NCBI GenBank assembly: GCA_021186555.1
Contig: JAJKFL010000010.1
Span: 1,116,001-1,180,000 of the forward strand
Direction: 5' to 3'
DNA: 64,000 bases
Source of the DNA: Reticulitermes speratus
Lineage: Eukaryota > Arthropoda > Insecta > Blattodea > Rhinotermitidae
The notes below the pieces were generated by a model. The model was not told where the DNA came from. It worked only from the letters and a program-made list of their open reading frames with translations, and made no database searches. A program made the translations under genes and the position numbers. Positions 24,270-35,633 of this stretch are shown here, piece after piece; position 1 is the stretch's first letter; every line of letters begins with the position of its first letter.

Positions 24270-24655
24270 CAATAGTGGGAGGGTCAAACGGTAATTGTGA
24301 AATTTAAGGCGGGCCGCAAATCATTTATGCGATAAAGACGAAAATTACTTAAATTTAAATGAAACATAATACATTTAAGAACACGTGACACTTTTAATAA
24401 CAAAATCAAAATAACCATAATCTTTAAAGTTTAAATTTTATCGTACTTTATCGTTATCTCTTTGCTGACGTGTGCTGTACGTCACTATCCAGAGACAGCA
24501 AACATGTTTGAGCTTGTATGTGCCCTGACGAAAGCATTTTATTTAAAACTTCTCCGAAACTGAATATGAACACATTTTGTAATTGAAGAAATTTCTGTGA
24601 CGGGGTTGTAAAAAGTAAAGTAGTGGGCCGTGTGTTTCACACCCCTGCGGTAGAG
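24270..24655. mobile_element. hAT-like MITE relic (right end)
   Basis: The internal phrase 'ggcgggccgcaaatcattta' and the right end 'gtttcacacccctg' resemble the complete MITE at 41.1-41.6 kb. No left end was identified. Confidence 0.35.
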
Positions 24656-24754
24656 GAAGGCTGGGTAACTCCACGGAGCCTACAGTAGGGTAAAGTGTCG
24701 GGATTTGCGAACACTGCAATGAATAATGTATCTTCAAACAAGCAGGGAATCTGC

Positions 24755-25015
24755 GATTTCAGGCTTCCGCCGCGATGTTGACGAGACCTGAGCTCTTCTG
24801 GTGTATTACGCAGCATCAAGTGGTAATCCTTTACCGACGTTTCGGGACAACCTATCTGTCCTATCTTCAACGGTCAAGAAGTCCAGGAAGCAAATCTTTT
24901 CTTCTCGTACTTCTTGATCCTTGAAGGCGGGACCGATAGGTTGTCCCGAAACCTCCGTAAAGGATTACCAATCGGCGCTGTGTAATACCCTCGAAGAGGG
25001 CAGATCTCAAGCAGG
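24755..25015. repeat. Palindromic element with two hammerhead-like cores
   Basis: Arms are 'aagtggtaatcctttaccga' on the left and its inverse on the right. The right core (about 24,931-24,963) has GGGAC, loop, GTCCC, GAAAC, CTCC, GTA. The left core, read on the minus strand, has the same stem and GAAAC, GTCG, GTA. The CTGANGA box is decayed in both. Confidence 0.45.
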
Positions 25016-25674
25016 CAATCTATTGATCAGCTAAGTGACCGTCAGCTTTTCCAGAAAGGCTCCGTACCTTAGATTTAGTTAGTTGACTATGCAGCAAAGT
25101 GTGTCGCGTTTGTCGCTGTTTTAGTGTCGCGTAGCTCGGACAGACTGTCACAACATCGCGACGGCTTTCGCCAACAGAACCAAGCAGCAGAACACACACA
25201 ATAGACAACTCGTAGTCTCCAAGCACAACGACAGATAGGCGTGGCACTTACTGAGGCAGCACCGACACGTGGCCACGTCTCCTCCAGCCGTGAAGGGATT
25301 CTTCGGAGAAGCTGCCTCCCGAATTTACTGAATCTCGAATTGAAAGTATGCCCACACTGCACGGCATACACTGGTACTGCAGAACACCTGGTCGTCTAAA
25401 TGTCTGGCACTACAAATCGAATACTCACAACTGGTCATACTAAATTCCCGCATTGTACAGAATTTTGAGTCAATTAAGAACTCAAGAGAAAGTACGAACA
25501 CTCCCCGACCTAAGCAATAGCTGCGTTCCGGAAATCCCAGCACTAGCTGAATTTTGCGCAAGTCGGATTTGAGTACACATATGGCCAATTATATATGTAT
25601 ATGTGTATATGTGTTGAGGAAGCTAAGGCCCACCCCGGGCTGTGATGCTAAGGAAGAAGAAGAATGTATACATG

Positions 25675-25745
25675 TGTATATAACATACATATGTATATAT
25701 TATAACATACATATATATATATATTATAACATATATATATATACA
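25675..25745 (+). repeat. AT-rich TATA/ATAC microsatellite
   Basis: Imperfect alternating AT repeats with interspersed 'ataacatac'. Confidence 0.85.
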
Positions 25746-26094
25746 AGCTTAAATCCAAACTCTAACACAGCGGAACCTGATCGGCCACAGCATGACCGCC
25801 CTGCCAGTTCTATTATCACCCAGCAGTATTCCCCTATCACCTACGTCACATTACGCTTCCAGTCACACAAGGAAAATTTCGGCGCGTGTTTCTAAAAGAA
25901 ATTTCTATTTTTTTCCCATGTTTTTAAAATTTTCTAAGTCTAAAATTGTGTAAACCGGGGTGTGTCTGTGCAACTAAGTGTCCTGAGGACAACTGACAAT
26001 GTACGATCATACTGCATATATATGTTAATTTTTCGATTGCTGTTCTTTTATTTCATTTTTGTGAATATATTATATATAGGCTATATACACACAT

Positions 26095-26345
26095 GAAATG
26101 TATATTTGTCCCTTTCCATGCCACGGAGGTGTATAGGATGGGGACAAGTAAACATCCACTCATTCTTAACCTTGGCACTAGATTGAGGTGATTGGTCAGC
26201 TGCAGCCCCGGCTGCGTTATTCCCGGCGCAGGAACGCCGATGCCCATTGAATAGGAGGCTGAGTGGGCAGCAGAGCTGGTCTAGATTTTTCGGAGAAGGG
26301 AAAAGTCTCTTGCTATACTGGGGCTCTTCGGGTGCTTGGTTCGAA
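26095..26345 (-). mobile_element. SINE, family A type
   Basis: On the minus strand the body is 'cactcagcctcctattcaat' followed by the tail 'cctcaatctagtgccaaggt'. Confidence 0.6.
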
Positions 26346-26689
26346 GTCGGCACAGCGGCAATTCTAGAATTAGTGTAATTTTTCTCAGTTTCCGCGTGTT
26401 AGTTCTGGGATGAGCCTCTTGAGGTCTGTACCGTTTTCTGTCAGACTCTTTCCAGACGCTAAATGCTCTTCGGTAACGCCAACGTCCTTAACTAATCCCG
26501 CCTTCCGCCCGTTATTCCACCTCATTAGACGAAAAATGTCAAACGCAGAAACACCAGCGTCTCTCATGACCTACAATTCAATCAATCATCGCACTGGCTT
26601 ACCGTTTCAACACGTTTCAACACTGCCTCTATTAGCCTTGCAGAAAAAATTTGCCCCTTAAACCATAGGGCTAAATAAACGAAAGACAA

Positions 26690-27030
26690 AAGAGACAGGA
26701 AGAAACAACAAGTCTGTGTAACATTCACGGTACATGTGGTTGAGAAAAGAAATGCACATAGGATTTGGTGGGGAAACCTGAAGGAAAGAAACCATTTGGT
26801 AGACTTCGGCGTAGATGGTACGATAAATTTAAATGAATGTAACAGATAGGACGGAAGGATCTGGACTGAATTCTTCTGTGACAGGGCAGGGATAAGCGGT
26901 GGACGTTTGTGAAAACAGTAATTAAAATTCGGGTTAAATGAAATGCAGGAAATTTGTTGATTAGCTGAAGAACTAACGCCTTCTTAAAAAGGAATTTGGT
27001 TTACGGAGTTTGTTATTTATTTATTGTTTT
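26690..27030 (+). mobile_element. LINE 3' end fragment, old
   Basis: It is a diverged version of the LINE at 55.6 kb, with 'ggatttggtggggaaacctg', 'tagacttcggcgtagatgg' and 'gatctggactgaattc' followed by the 3' UTR. Too degraded to translate. Confidence 0.55.
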
Positions 27031-27472
27031 AGCATTCATTGCTGTCGGACGACAATCAGAATCGACACGCAGGCAAGGACGTTAGATGTCGGTGTGGCAT
27101 ATGTTAATGTACTATTCCGGTAATTGTCTGAACAGATTGAGGAAAAGCATAAAACCCCATTGTCTTAATTGCCTAAAACCCGGCTAATATTCAAAATGTG
27201 TAGCCCGCTTAAATAAGTCTATAGCTGTACCGCTACTCTAAGCTCCTTTATTCATTTTATTTTGTTTCATTTCATTTGTCTGACTCTTTTAGCTGACGGT
27301 GAAACATTTCTAATATTGAACTTGCAGAGAGATTTTAAGCAAAATGACAGACACACAGTAGAATGTTGCAATATGCCGGAGACGTTAATGCTGGTGCAAA
27401 CGAAGAAACTAGTACTGTACAGGAGGTGCGAGGACAGCCCAGTAAATCTTATAGTTCTGTAAAGGATGCACG

Positions 27473-27755
27473 GGCCGGGATAGCTCAGTCGGTATAGCGA
27501 CTCGCTACGGGCTGGACGGTCCGGTGATCTAATCCCGGTGGGGGCGAGGTTTTCAGCATCAGTCCAGACCGGCCCTGGGGCCCACCTAGCCTCCTGTACA
27601 ATGGGTACCGAGTCATTCCCGGGGTAAAGCGGCCGGGGCGTGGCGTTGACCACCCACTCTCATCTAGTGCCATGGTTAAAGAAACAGTAGAGCTATACCT
27701 CTACTCCCCCTCTGGGCCTTCCTGGCCTGTTCTAGGGTGAACTGTACGTTTTTAC
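27473..27755 (+). mobile_element. SINE, family A, best copy
   Basis: Head A box 'gatagctcagtcggtatagc' and B box 'ggtgatctaatccc' are followed by 'gtccagaccggccctggggc', 'cctcctgtacaatgggtacc' and 'tagagctatacctctactcc'. Confidence 0.85.
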
Positions 27756-28924
27756 TTTATTTTAAAGGACGTACAAAAGAAGCCCAATAAAACTTATAGT
27801 TCTGCAGAGGATGTACTGAGGAAGCCCAATAAATCTTACAATTCTGTAGAAGTTGCACTCGAGAAGCCCCTTAAATCTTAGAATTCTGCAGAGGGTGTAC
27901 TGGGGAAGCCCAATGAAACTTCTGATTAGACAGGACTCGAAACAGATGCTTGCCAGGATGGATATAAAGCAACCTGCAAAACACCAGGGAGATGTGACGT
28001 CCTCACGGAGGTGTTGCTGAAGATTCAAGAGTTCTTGGCAGGAGTTCAACAGCTGACATGTGACAATGTAGCAGGAGAAAGTGAAGGCGTCATTATTTGA
28101 GTAAGAGAGCGGGTCAGATTGTTTCGTTTCTCCGGTTAAAAGCATGAAAAATTTCTCCATATAATAACAATAAAGTTATTAGCGATGTGTCACGGTTGGC
28201 AGGTTTCTTTTATTTTAAGACTGATTGAGCCGTCTTGTAGAAGTGAGAAAGTGGACGTTGTGAAATTTTAATAATCTTTTGTACTCAGATAATTACATTG
28301 TTGACAGTTTGCTAGGTCCCTCCCACCGGGGGCTTCTACTGAATTGGTCACATTGTGCAAACTAATTAAGCCAAAATGGACATGTGGAGACTCTCTCATG
28401 CTGATTTGGGGTCAGCAAACGCAGCGTTAAAATGCGATTTTATATGCCTCATTAACATCGACGTTAACTTTCTGTAGGCATACGTAAAACACGACATGTG
28501 TTCCGTTGGCACAAGTAAGATTAATTTTAAAAGCATAATTCACCCTGAAAGTGTTTCGATTACATGCAGTCATGAGCTGGTGTCATTATCAAACAGGTGT
28601 TATGAATGCGTGTATATTGAAAAGGCTTAGTGATTACGCTAAATTTTCACAACAAATTATAACTGTGCAGACGGAAGACACGCTGTATCTTTATATACAC
28701 CTATGATGAAGCACCACGAGGTGCCGAAATCAACTATCATTTACTGCAATTACAAAGATATTTACATCACCGAACGCAGTAAAAATTGGTATTTTTTTAA
28801 ATATTCACCGCGCTGAAAAACGTTTTACACCCAAGCTGTTACATATGAAAGTGATCTATACTTCCATAAGTGCAATATTTTGCGACGACGGTTTTTGTGA
28901 AAGTGATAAAGACCGTCTTAACCT

Positions 28925-29150
28925 TGCGTGATTTCAAGCTTCCGCCGCAGTGTAAATGATATCTTCGCTGTTCTGGGATGTTATGCAGCGTAGATTGGTA
29001 GTTACCGACGTTTCGGGACAACCTATCGGCCCCATCTTCAAGAGTCAAGCAGTCTAAGAAGAGATGGGACCCGATATGTTGTCCCGAAACGTCGGTAACT
29101 AACTACCAATCTACGCTGCTTAACATCCCAGAAGAGCAAAGATCTCGTTT
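28925..29150. repeat. Palindromic element with two hammerhead-like cores
   Basis: The arms (ttctgggatgttatgcagcg and its inverse) are nearly perfect. The left core on the minus strand (29,003-29,040) reads TTGAAGA, T, GGGGC, loop, GTCCC, GAAAC, GTCG, GTA. The right core (29,066-29,097) has a perfect GGGAC/GTCCC stem, GAAAC, GTCG and GTA. The element is about 225 bp and could fold into one long hairpin. Confidence 0.55.
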
Positions 29151-30189
29151 TAACCTTGAAATATAGATTACAAACAATTTAATAAGCCCATGCCCTAAGA
29201 GCCCCACTGCGATTTGAGGAAGCGTAGTTGGTGTTTAGGCCGCACTATAGCAACGGCGCTTTTATCGAGCGTTGGGGGTTCCCCTTACAATACTAGCAGT
29301 TCTAGCGTGGGTTTTCCCTGCATCCTAGCAACGGGGATAATTTGGGATCTCTCCAAGCGATTGTCTTTCAATGCAAGAATACATATATATATGTAAGAAG
29401 CAACATTTTAAAGTTATTCTGAGTTATCCTTCCTAAAAAGAACAAATCGATATTTATACTTTTCCGTTACCATTAAACTATTGGTTACGAGATACAAAGC
29501 GTGACGGACGGACGGATTATAGTGTACCGCCTCCTCCTTTTACGAAATGTAATCATTCAAGAACCAAGAAAGTTGTATCGAAAACCTGGATTGTTGAAGG
29601 TTATATCTGCTGACTCATTTGTAACTTTCACCACTCTCTACTTATCAACTGTCCTTCGCCTAATTATCACCCGCACATTGCGGTCCTAATTACTGCACCT
29701 GTCCCTCTCTCCCGATCGTACATGCACTATGGGCCTGTGCGCCCTGTGAAGGGATCGGGTGAAAGTTGCAGAACCGGTTAATACAGATCGTAACACTCGC
29801 ATGGATGTAACAGGTAGTCTTTCAAAAACACTTTGCATCTTCAGTTAAGAATCTCAGAGAAAAGAAAACAGTTGCTAATGCAAAGAGAAATGTGAGAGAG
29901 GGGAACACTTGTCGGCGGTTCCACGCACAGTTGTGTAGTGCAAATATGTGGCGTCGGGCTCCACGACATAGCCTTCCATACGCCAGCGCCTCTTGAGGGA
30001 CACTTCAACAAGACAGGCTAAGTAGTTTAACGTAATACCGTGGGGCGTTCGCTTAATGTTTATACTCCTCGGCCTTCCTAATAGTCAGATACCATTTCAC
30101 TTTGCCATTTCACTCGAGAACAGCCTTTTTATGGCGATATACTGTCGCCGGCAACAGCTAAACATAAACATGTCTTCATGTAGAGAGCC

Positions 30190-30345
30190 CGATATTTTTG
30201 TCAGACTGGATTTTCTCTATAGGTTTTCGTAAAAGTTCTCAATACCAAATTTCACGGTTATCCGTCCAGTGGAAGCCGCGCTGATACATGCGGACAGACG
30301 GACGGACGGACGGACATGACGAAGCTAAAAGGAGCTTTTCGTGAC
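30190..30345 (-). repeat. Dispersed repeat with (GGAC)n
   Basis: On the minus strand 'gtccgtccgtccgtctgtcc' followed by 'ccactggacggataaccgtg' matches the 15.95, 36.7 and 51.1 kb copies of the same family. Confidence 0.55.
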
Positions 30346-30687
30346 TATGTGAAACCGTCTAAAAATAAAAACACGGTTCACTGTCGCTTGCAGAAAATAT
30401 TAAAATTTAAGGGATTTGGCGGAAAAACAGACTGTTTATGATGTATTTGTTTGCTGAGTTCAATGGCCAGTTTTGCAACCAATGTACAATACTGCAGCTG
30501 AGTAGAAAATTTAGACAAACAAGAAAAACACAATTAGACTTGAGGATAGCTATGGCTATAATAGTGAGGATAACAGAAAAATAAGGATAAAAGTAGTAAC
30601 AAGAAAAGACAAAATAAGGAGAATGTGCTTAAGTAGTTTAATTATTAATGACAGATATAAATTAATTATTCATAGTTATATCGGAGG

Positions 30688-30795
30688 TGATAGCTCAGTC
30701 GGTATAGCGACTCGCTACGAGCTGGACGGTCCGGGGATCGAATCTGGGTGGGGGTGAGATTTTCAGCACCCGTCCAGATCGGCTCTGGGTCCTTG
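30688..30795 (+). mobile_element. SINE, family A, head only
   Basis: The tRNA-like head 'tgatagctcagtcggtatag' and B box 'ggggatcgaatctg' are present. The element breaks off after 'gtccagatcggctctgggtc'. Confidence 0.7.
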
Positions 30796-31772
30796 GTCTA
30801 CTTCCCTTTCTTGCTATTGCTGCATTCCATACATTTTTCTCCCATTATTCTCACCCTGCGTCACCGGCAGTGACTTGACCAATCTGAGACCGGTTCTCGC
30901 CCACGTATCCCACTAGCCACTTTACGTGTCTCTCTTCCCCCTCCCTCACGCTGTTTTTATTTTTCTTCTTCTAATTTATTTATTTTTAATTTTAATTTTT
31001 ACTGTTGATTTAATTGTATTTCATTTATTTAGCTTTATCTTTGTATTTTCCTCCCTTACTGTTACTCTGTTCCATATATGTTTTTCCAGCTGTCTTAGCT
31101 GTTTGCATTCTCGGTACCCCCAGCAGCTTTACATTGTCTCTATCCACCCTTCTCTCACCCTGCTTCTACCCTATTGGCTGTCATCACGCATACTGATTGC
31201 TACCCCGCGCGCATTTTCCATGAATCGACGTTATAGGTTGCTGGCTTTCTTTCTTTTCTACTCGGACTCTTGACCTGTGAAGATGGGACCAATTCTTTGC
31301 CCCGAAACGTCGGTACGCAATTACTACGCGATGCCGCGTAATATCACAGAAGAGCGCAGATCTCGACAGAAAAGACTATTCACAGTAACCAGTCCCAGAA
31401 CTCGGGATCTTTCAAATACAAAACATAAATGCGCAACATATCGTACCTTTACGAGGAAAGTGGCACAAATCAAGTTTTTTATTTTCCATTTTATCAATCT
31501 TCTGAACAGAAGATGCCGCGATGCAAAGTTCTCCAAGTCTACACTGCTGACAAACTTACATATCCTAACCTGCTGTGTTCCTGGTAATGCCGAAGCTACG
31601 AGAGGCATGTCTTTCCATTTGTCTTCTTGAATTCCAATTACAGTTCTGACCTCTACCACTTTTCTCACAAATATATACCTGGAAGCTGCGTACTCTACTG
31701 GGGTGCAGGTGTGCCTTTTCACCCCCAATTACGAAGATGATTCTAAACTCTGCCCTGCCCCTGATGTTGCAG

Positions 31773-32451
31773 GCTACAAGATCAGCCCGAAACCATGTTC
31801 GGTAAACGGCTTGGACGGAACTTGCATGTTTGTTTGGGAGTGCATCAAGACGGAGGGACGCCACGTGGGAATGTGCGTCGACACCTTTATGTTCGGCAGC
31901 TGCTGTGCACACACTCTCACAGACAACGCCATCCTGGCGCCGGCCGACGGCAGCGGTGGCCGCCCCGATATCCTGTACTCGTCCCCTAGTCACACTGTCG
32001 CAACGACGCCGCGTCCCTCCGGCAGCGCCCTCTTCATGTCCGTGGCAACCAGACCAAACTTCACCACCCGACCGTCTAATTCCAGTTCACCAACGAGGCC
32101 CTCAAACCTCACCCTGAGACCACAAACCAGCTCCACATTTCTCACGTCAATCACCAATACGCGACCCGATTTTACGACAAGTAGCAATGCCACCTCCTTC
32201 TGGCCACCGAGCGAAACACGACCTCATTTCACGACGCGCCCAGAGGGGTCGGACCCAATGTTTATACTGCGACCATCGGCCTTCACCAACACAAAGCCTA
32301 CCCTCACCGCACGTCCCCCTCTGGGTCATTTCTCGTCACCCGCTGAGGGCGGGGAAACTTCTAGTCCAAGTGTCATCCAGCTGGAGTCCAGCGGGGGCAA
32401 GGAGCCCTCCAGAGACAGTACGTTGCGGCCTCCTGGCATCGCCGCCTCCGA
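31773..32451 (+). CDS. Sb: Stubble exon 2 (clip-like knot and stem)
   Basis: The acceptor tract ctctgccctgcccctgatgttgcag ends at 31,772 and the donor is GTAAGT at 32,452 (phase 2). Residues 30-73 form a compact domain with cysteines 37, 46, 52, 63, 72 and 73 and the family signature GTCMFVWEC ... FMFGSCC. This is the disulfide-knotted clip-like domain of Stubble/Filzig-type proteases. Residues 74-254 form a low-complexity stem rich in Ser, Thr, Pro and Arg, with recurring 'TRP' phrases (TRPNFTTRPS, TRPHFTTRPE) that look like a degenerate repeat. Several NxS/T sequons are visible. An alternative acceptor at about 31,708 would add about 22 residues but has a poorer pyrimidine tract. Confidence 0.85.
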
Positions 32452-33384
32452 GTAAGTACAAAAACCAGACGCTGCAATGCTGGAGCAGTTCTTATGGACT
32501 GCCTTTCTTTTTACATCTTTCAAAACTCTGCGGGACTTTCCAATTTGGAATACCAGAAATGGGTCTGTTCAAAAGAAAACAGGATGTCGAATTGATGCAC
32601 TTTTACGTAGTTCTACAAATAAAGACTAACAACAATACACAGTATGTAGTGGAGAACGCCTAAGTGTTACGGCCAGACGAGGTCATCAACAGGGAGAAAA
32701 TGTGAAATACAAAGTAGAAAAATACTTAAGTCGTACATTAAAAAGTATTTCCTTCAGTCGGTTGAATACAAACACCTATTAATATAAGGCCAAATAATAA
32801 CACAATATTTTGATATTTTGGCAATGTGTTTCTGTACAAGTAAGCCTATACTCCATCTATAGCTGGCGCCGAAGTTGTGCCTGAGTGGATCCAAACCTCT
32901 ACTCCCCTCTTTGCTTTCATGGCAGGTACGAAACTTTCCCTTTTTCAAGTATTCTGTATTGGGTTAGCTTACTTGAAGGCCGTAGCTCTTAATGCAGAAG
33001 CGCAGTAAAATCTGCTTTGCATTGTATTTTAAATGTTGTGCCAAATGATGGCCCAGCCTGGCCTAAACATGCAGCAGAAGTAGACATTATGACTGTTGTG
33101 CGTAAGACATTGTGTACCGTTGTTGGTCTGTTGTAGGCAGTGGATGTGTCGAGATTGAAGTATTAGCCACGTGGTATTTAAAATATGTGCAAGGGAACGA
33201 GGTTAATAATGTGTAAAGGGGCCTGGTGGCAAAGGTGAACCAAGTGTTCTTAATACCGGCTGCAGTCAGTGAAAATAAACAACAATTTTCAAGTTCCTTC
33301 AAGGGAGGCGCCAATCCCCACGTTCAGATTCGTCAGCGCCAGATACATTGTATTATTTTAGTGGTGTAAACGCGTCAGGGTTTT

Positions 33385-33530
33385 GTTGTTCTGGGATATG
33401 ACGCTGCGTCAATACGTAATCGGATCCCGACGTTTCGAGAGAACCTAGTGAAGGCACTAGGTCCATTGGAAAGGTCGGGATCCAATTACATTCAATAGCG
33501 TCATATCCCAGAAGAACGGAATCCTCAACT
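33385..33530. repeat. Palindromic element
   Basis: The arms 'tctgggatatgacgctgcg' and 'tagcgtcatatcccaga' are inverted, with 'cgacgtttcgagagaaccta' inside. It belongs to the same family as those at 24.8, 29.0 and 39.6 kb, but the core is decayed. Confidence 0.5.
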
Positions 33531-33869
33531 ACACAGCTGCGAGGATCCCAACACTCGGACAGCTGATGTGTGTGTCCTTGAAAGGTCTACTGCATTTAAT
33601 GTTTATTTAGAATATGAAATAGGGCAAGGAATGCCTATTACTTTCCGGCCAGTCCACCCACAAATAACAACGCAACTACGGGACTGTGTGTGTGTGGCAG
33701 ACCATGTTTACATTTAATGGGCCCTTTTGATCATGTTTTTAGCCTCATAACTGGGGCCGATTCTGTCCCCAGAACGCAGTGTTCTACTGATCTATAGTAT
33801 TAAAATCTTTCACACACGACGATTGACAAAATCCATGAAATAAACCATTCTATTTGGTTTAATTTGATT

Positions 33870-33960
33870 TGAGGGGCCACTTTTGTTAACTCTTCTTTGC
33901 CCCTGGGAAAGAACCGTGGTACCGATTGAATAGGAGGCTGGTTGGGCTCCACAGACGCAT
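33870..33960 (-). mobile_element. SINE family A remnant next to exon 3
   Basis: On the minus strand it shows 'cagcctcctattcaatcggt' and 'tctttcccaggggcaaag'. It ends about 30 bp before the exon 3 acceptor. Confidence 0.5.
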
Positions 33961-33991
33961 CAGTAATGCTGGCATCATTTATGTGCTGTAG

Positions 33992-34425
33992 CTGGGAGTC
34001 GCCGCCTCCAGCCGCCGACGGAGCGAGCACGATGGAGTCTGCCAGCAGCGCCATCATGAGCTCCTGGGCGTCGGCGCACACGGCCCCAGGTGCCATCTGG
34101 CAAGCCACCACGGAACCAGGCTTCGTCACCCGGCCACGCCCACCCGCCATTACCAGTTCCAGCAGGCCAAGGCCTACCAGGAGACCGGTGGCACCCACCT
34201 CCAAAACAACACCTCCTACCACCGCCACGAAAACCACTACCACTGCTGGTACCACAACGTCAGCTCCAACCACCACCACTTCTACTACTACCACTACTGC
34301 TGCTGCTACTTCTACTACTACTACTACCACCACCACTACAACATCTCCAGTACCACCAACGACGACCCTCGTGTCAGCTACAGCGATCCAGTCTCTGCCT
34401 GCAACCAGCGGCGATAAAGGAGTGC
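33992..34425 (+). CDS. Sb: Stubble exon 3 (Thr-rich stem)
   Basis: The acceptor (catttatgtgctgtag) ends at 33,991 and fits the incoming phase 2 (GA plus C gives Asp255). The donor GTAAGT at 34,426 is phase 1. Residues 255-399 are a stem: a Ser/Ala-rich start, a Pro/Arg stretch, then a tract of about 60 residues that is more than half Thr, encoded mainly by ACC/ACT codons. Such mucin-like stems are normal between the clip-like and protease domains. The ACN tract at about 34,210-34,350 is effectively a coding microsatellite and is probably length-variable. The open frame on the opposite strand (33,800-34,558) is a shadow of this composition. Confidence 0.85.
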
Positions 34426-34852
34426 GTAAGTGGCACACAAATACTGTATTTGACGTTACTTCGTGAGGGGAAGAACGGATAAGTAAAACCGTGCCTCTGG
34501 CGAAAGGGGGAGAAACTTGAGTGGCATGAGTGTGAGCATTGGTAAAGACGTTGTTCATAGCAGCAGCTGGAACATGACAACTAAAATGGGAAGCTAGTAA
34601 AATGTCACTTTAGTCTTAATAAAAGGGTGTATAGTGGCGAGTAGAAAGTTAAGAGGGGGGAAACAAACAGCTGAAGATAAGACAAACCCAGCATGAGTTG
34701 TTGCTGTTGTTGTTGCTTTGTTTGCTTCGTTGGCCTTGGCTTAATTGCTGCTGACAAAGACATTACTTCAGTAACAAGCGGGCTGCAGACATCATACTGA
34801 ACAGTTATTAGTTAACTTTGTATTGTATATGCCGTGCATTTTGATAATTAAT

Positions 34853-35105
34853 TTCAATCCAACAAATGCACTATACTTATTTTTAATGATTTCTTGTCCC
34901 TATATTTGTTTCGGCACACCTTGTGCCATCTTCAGGGGTGTCGTCGAGAGTTCACAATCTTCAATACATCCAAATGTTTTTCACTCATTTTCACAACACA
35001 TAATTATTGTAAGTCACCAGCACTAAATATCACTTGTCTTTCTGTTCATATGTAGGGACAAGAAATTATTAAAAATAAGTGTAGTGCATTTGTTGGATTG
35101 AAATA
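34853..35105. repeat. Inverted element with hammerhead-like core
   Basis: Second copy of the element at 14.05-14.37 kb; its arms begin 'ttcaatccaacaaatgcact'. The minus-strand core at about 34,900-34,935 reads CTGAAGA, T, GGCAC, loop, GTGCC, GAAAC, with the downstream GTA changed. Confidence 0.5.
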
Positions 35106-35296
35106 AAATTAATTAATTAGTCATTAGTTATTTACCTTTGTACGTCCTCAAATGTTCAGATTTTTAATCGACATTTGAAATAAAAGTTACGACTACGTTT
35201 CGTACAAACCCACACAGAAATCCGTCGAGCGAGTCGAAATGTCGAAGAGGAAACATACGTATGAACAGACACGACGTTCCAATAGGCGTTCATTTT

Positions 35297-35367
35297 ACGA
35301 GGAGTGTTCAGTCAGGAGTGTTCAGTCAGGATGGTTCAGTCAGGAGTGTTCAGTCAGGAGTGTTCCC
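35297..35367 (+). repeat. Minisatellite, about 15 bp unit
   Basis: Five imperfect copies of 'gagtgttcagtcag'. Confidence 0.85.
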
Positions 35368-35434
35368 TAGGTCATAAACGTTAAATGAGAAGCCATTACG
35401 ATTTAAAACGCAGCTAGGCTGTTCCTCTCAATTA

Positions 35435-35614
35435 TCAATATTTTGCAGCACGTTCCTCCAGCACATTGACACATTCGTCCCTGCTTGCCACAAGTTTAAA
35501 AACTTCGTCGTGGTAGAAACCTGGCTGCTGCATTTGCAGCAATTCACAAACAGCCATTTCTTCTTCCTCATTACTGTGCATTCGGTGACCTCCCCAGTGC
35601 TGCTTCAGCGGCCC
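35435..35614 (-). pseudogene. Mariner transposase C-terminal fragment
   Basis: On the minus strand an open stretch of 59 codons ends at a TGA (35,435-35,437). It contains FGPLKQHWGG, then HSNEEEE and FYHDEVFKLV. These are the hallmarks of the end of a mariner/Tc1 transposase downstream of the last catalytic Asp. The N-terminal and catalytic parts are absent. It is divergently oriented to the next entry. Confidence 0.7.
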
Positions 35615-35633
35615 AAATGGTCAGTCGCGAGGT

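Larger units (their letters stand above)
21870..31772 (+). other. Stubble intron 1
   Basis: A 9.9-kb intron filled with SINEs (A and C families), a LINE 3' end, two palindromic elements with hammerhead-like cores, an AT-rich microsatellite and a copy of a dispersed repeat. Stretches 23,470-23,880, 25,020-25,670, 27,760-28,900 and 29,200-30,200 hold nothing I recognise. Confidence 0.55.
32452..33991 (+). other. Stubble intron 2
   Basis: It holds a family A SINE tail near 32,855-32,945, a palindromic element at 33,385-33,530 (arms 'ctgggatatgacgctgcgtc' and inverse) and a family A remnant at 33,870-33,960. The rest is not recognised. Confidence 0.6.

Noticed and set aside
27473-27550. Functional tRNA gene
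   Set aside because: A and B boxes are good, but no acceptor stem closes and the same head recurs with a shared body and tail. It is a SINE head. The same holds for all other tRNA-like segments in the window.
30926-31273. 115-codon hydrophobic frame
   Set aside because: It comes from a T-rich stretch; the Leu/Phe bias reflects base composition. No signal or domain logic follows.
31703-31772. In-frame extension of Stubble exon 2 upstream of 31,773
   Set aside because: It includes a good pyrimidine tract and AG, and the phase from exon 1 fits 31,773. The open frame is probably intron.
31324-31993. Two minus-strand frames of 134 and 142 codons
   Set aside because: They overlap Stubble exon 2 and its upstream intron in antisense; no family resemblance.
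33800-34558. 252-codon minus-strand frame rich in Val
   Set aside because: It is the antisense of the Thr codon tract of Stubble exon 3; composition alone keeps it open.
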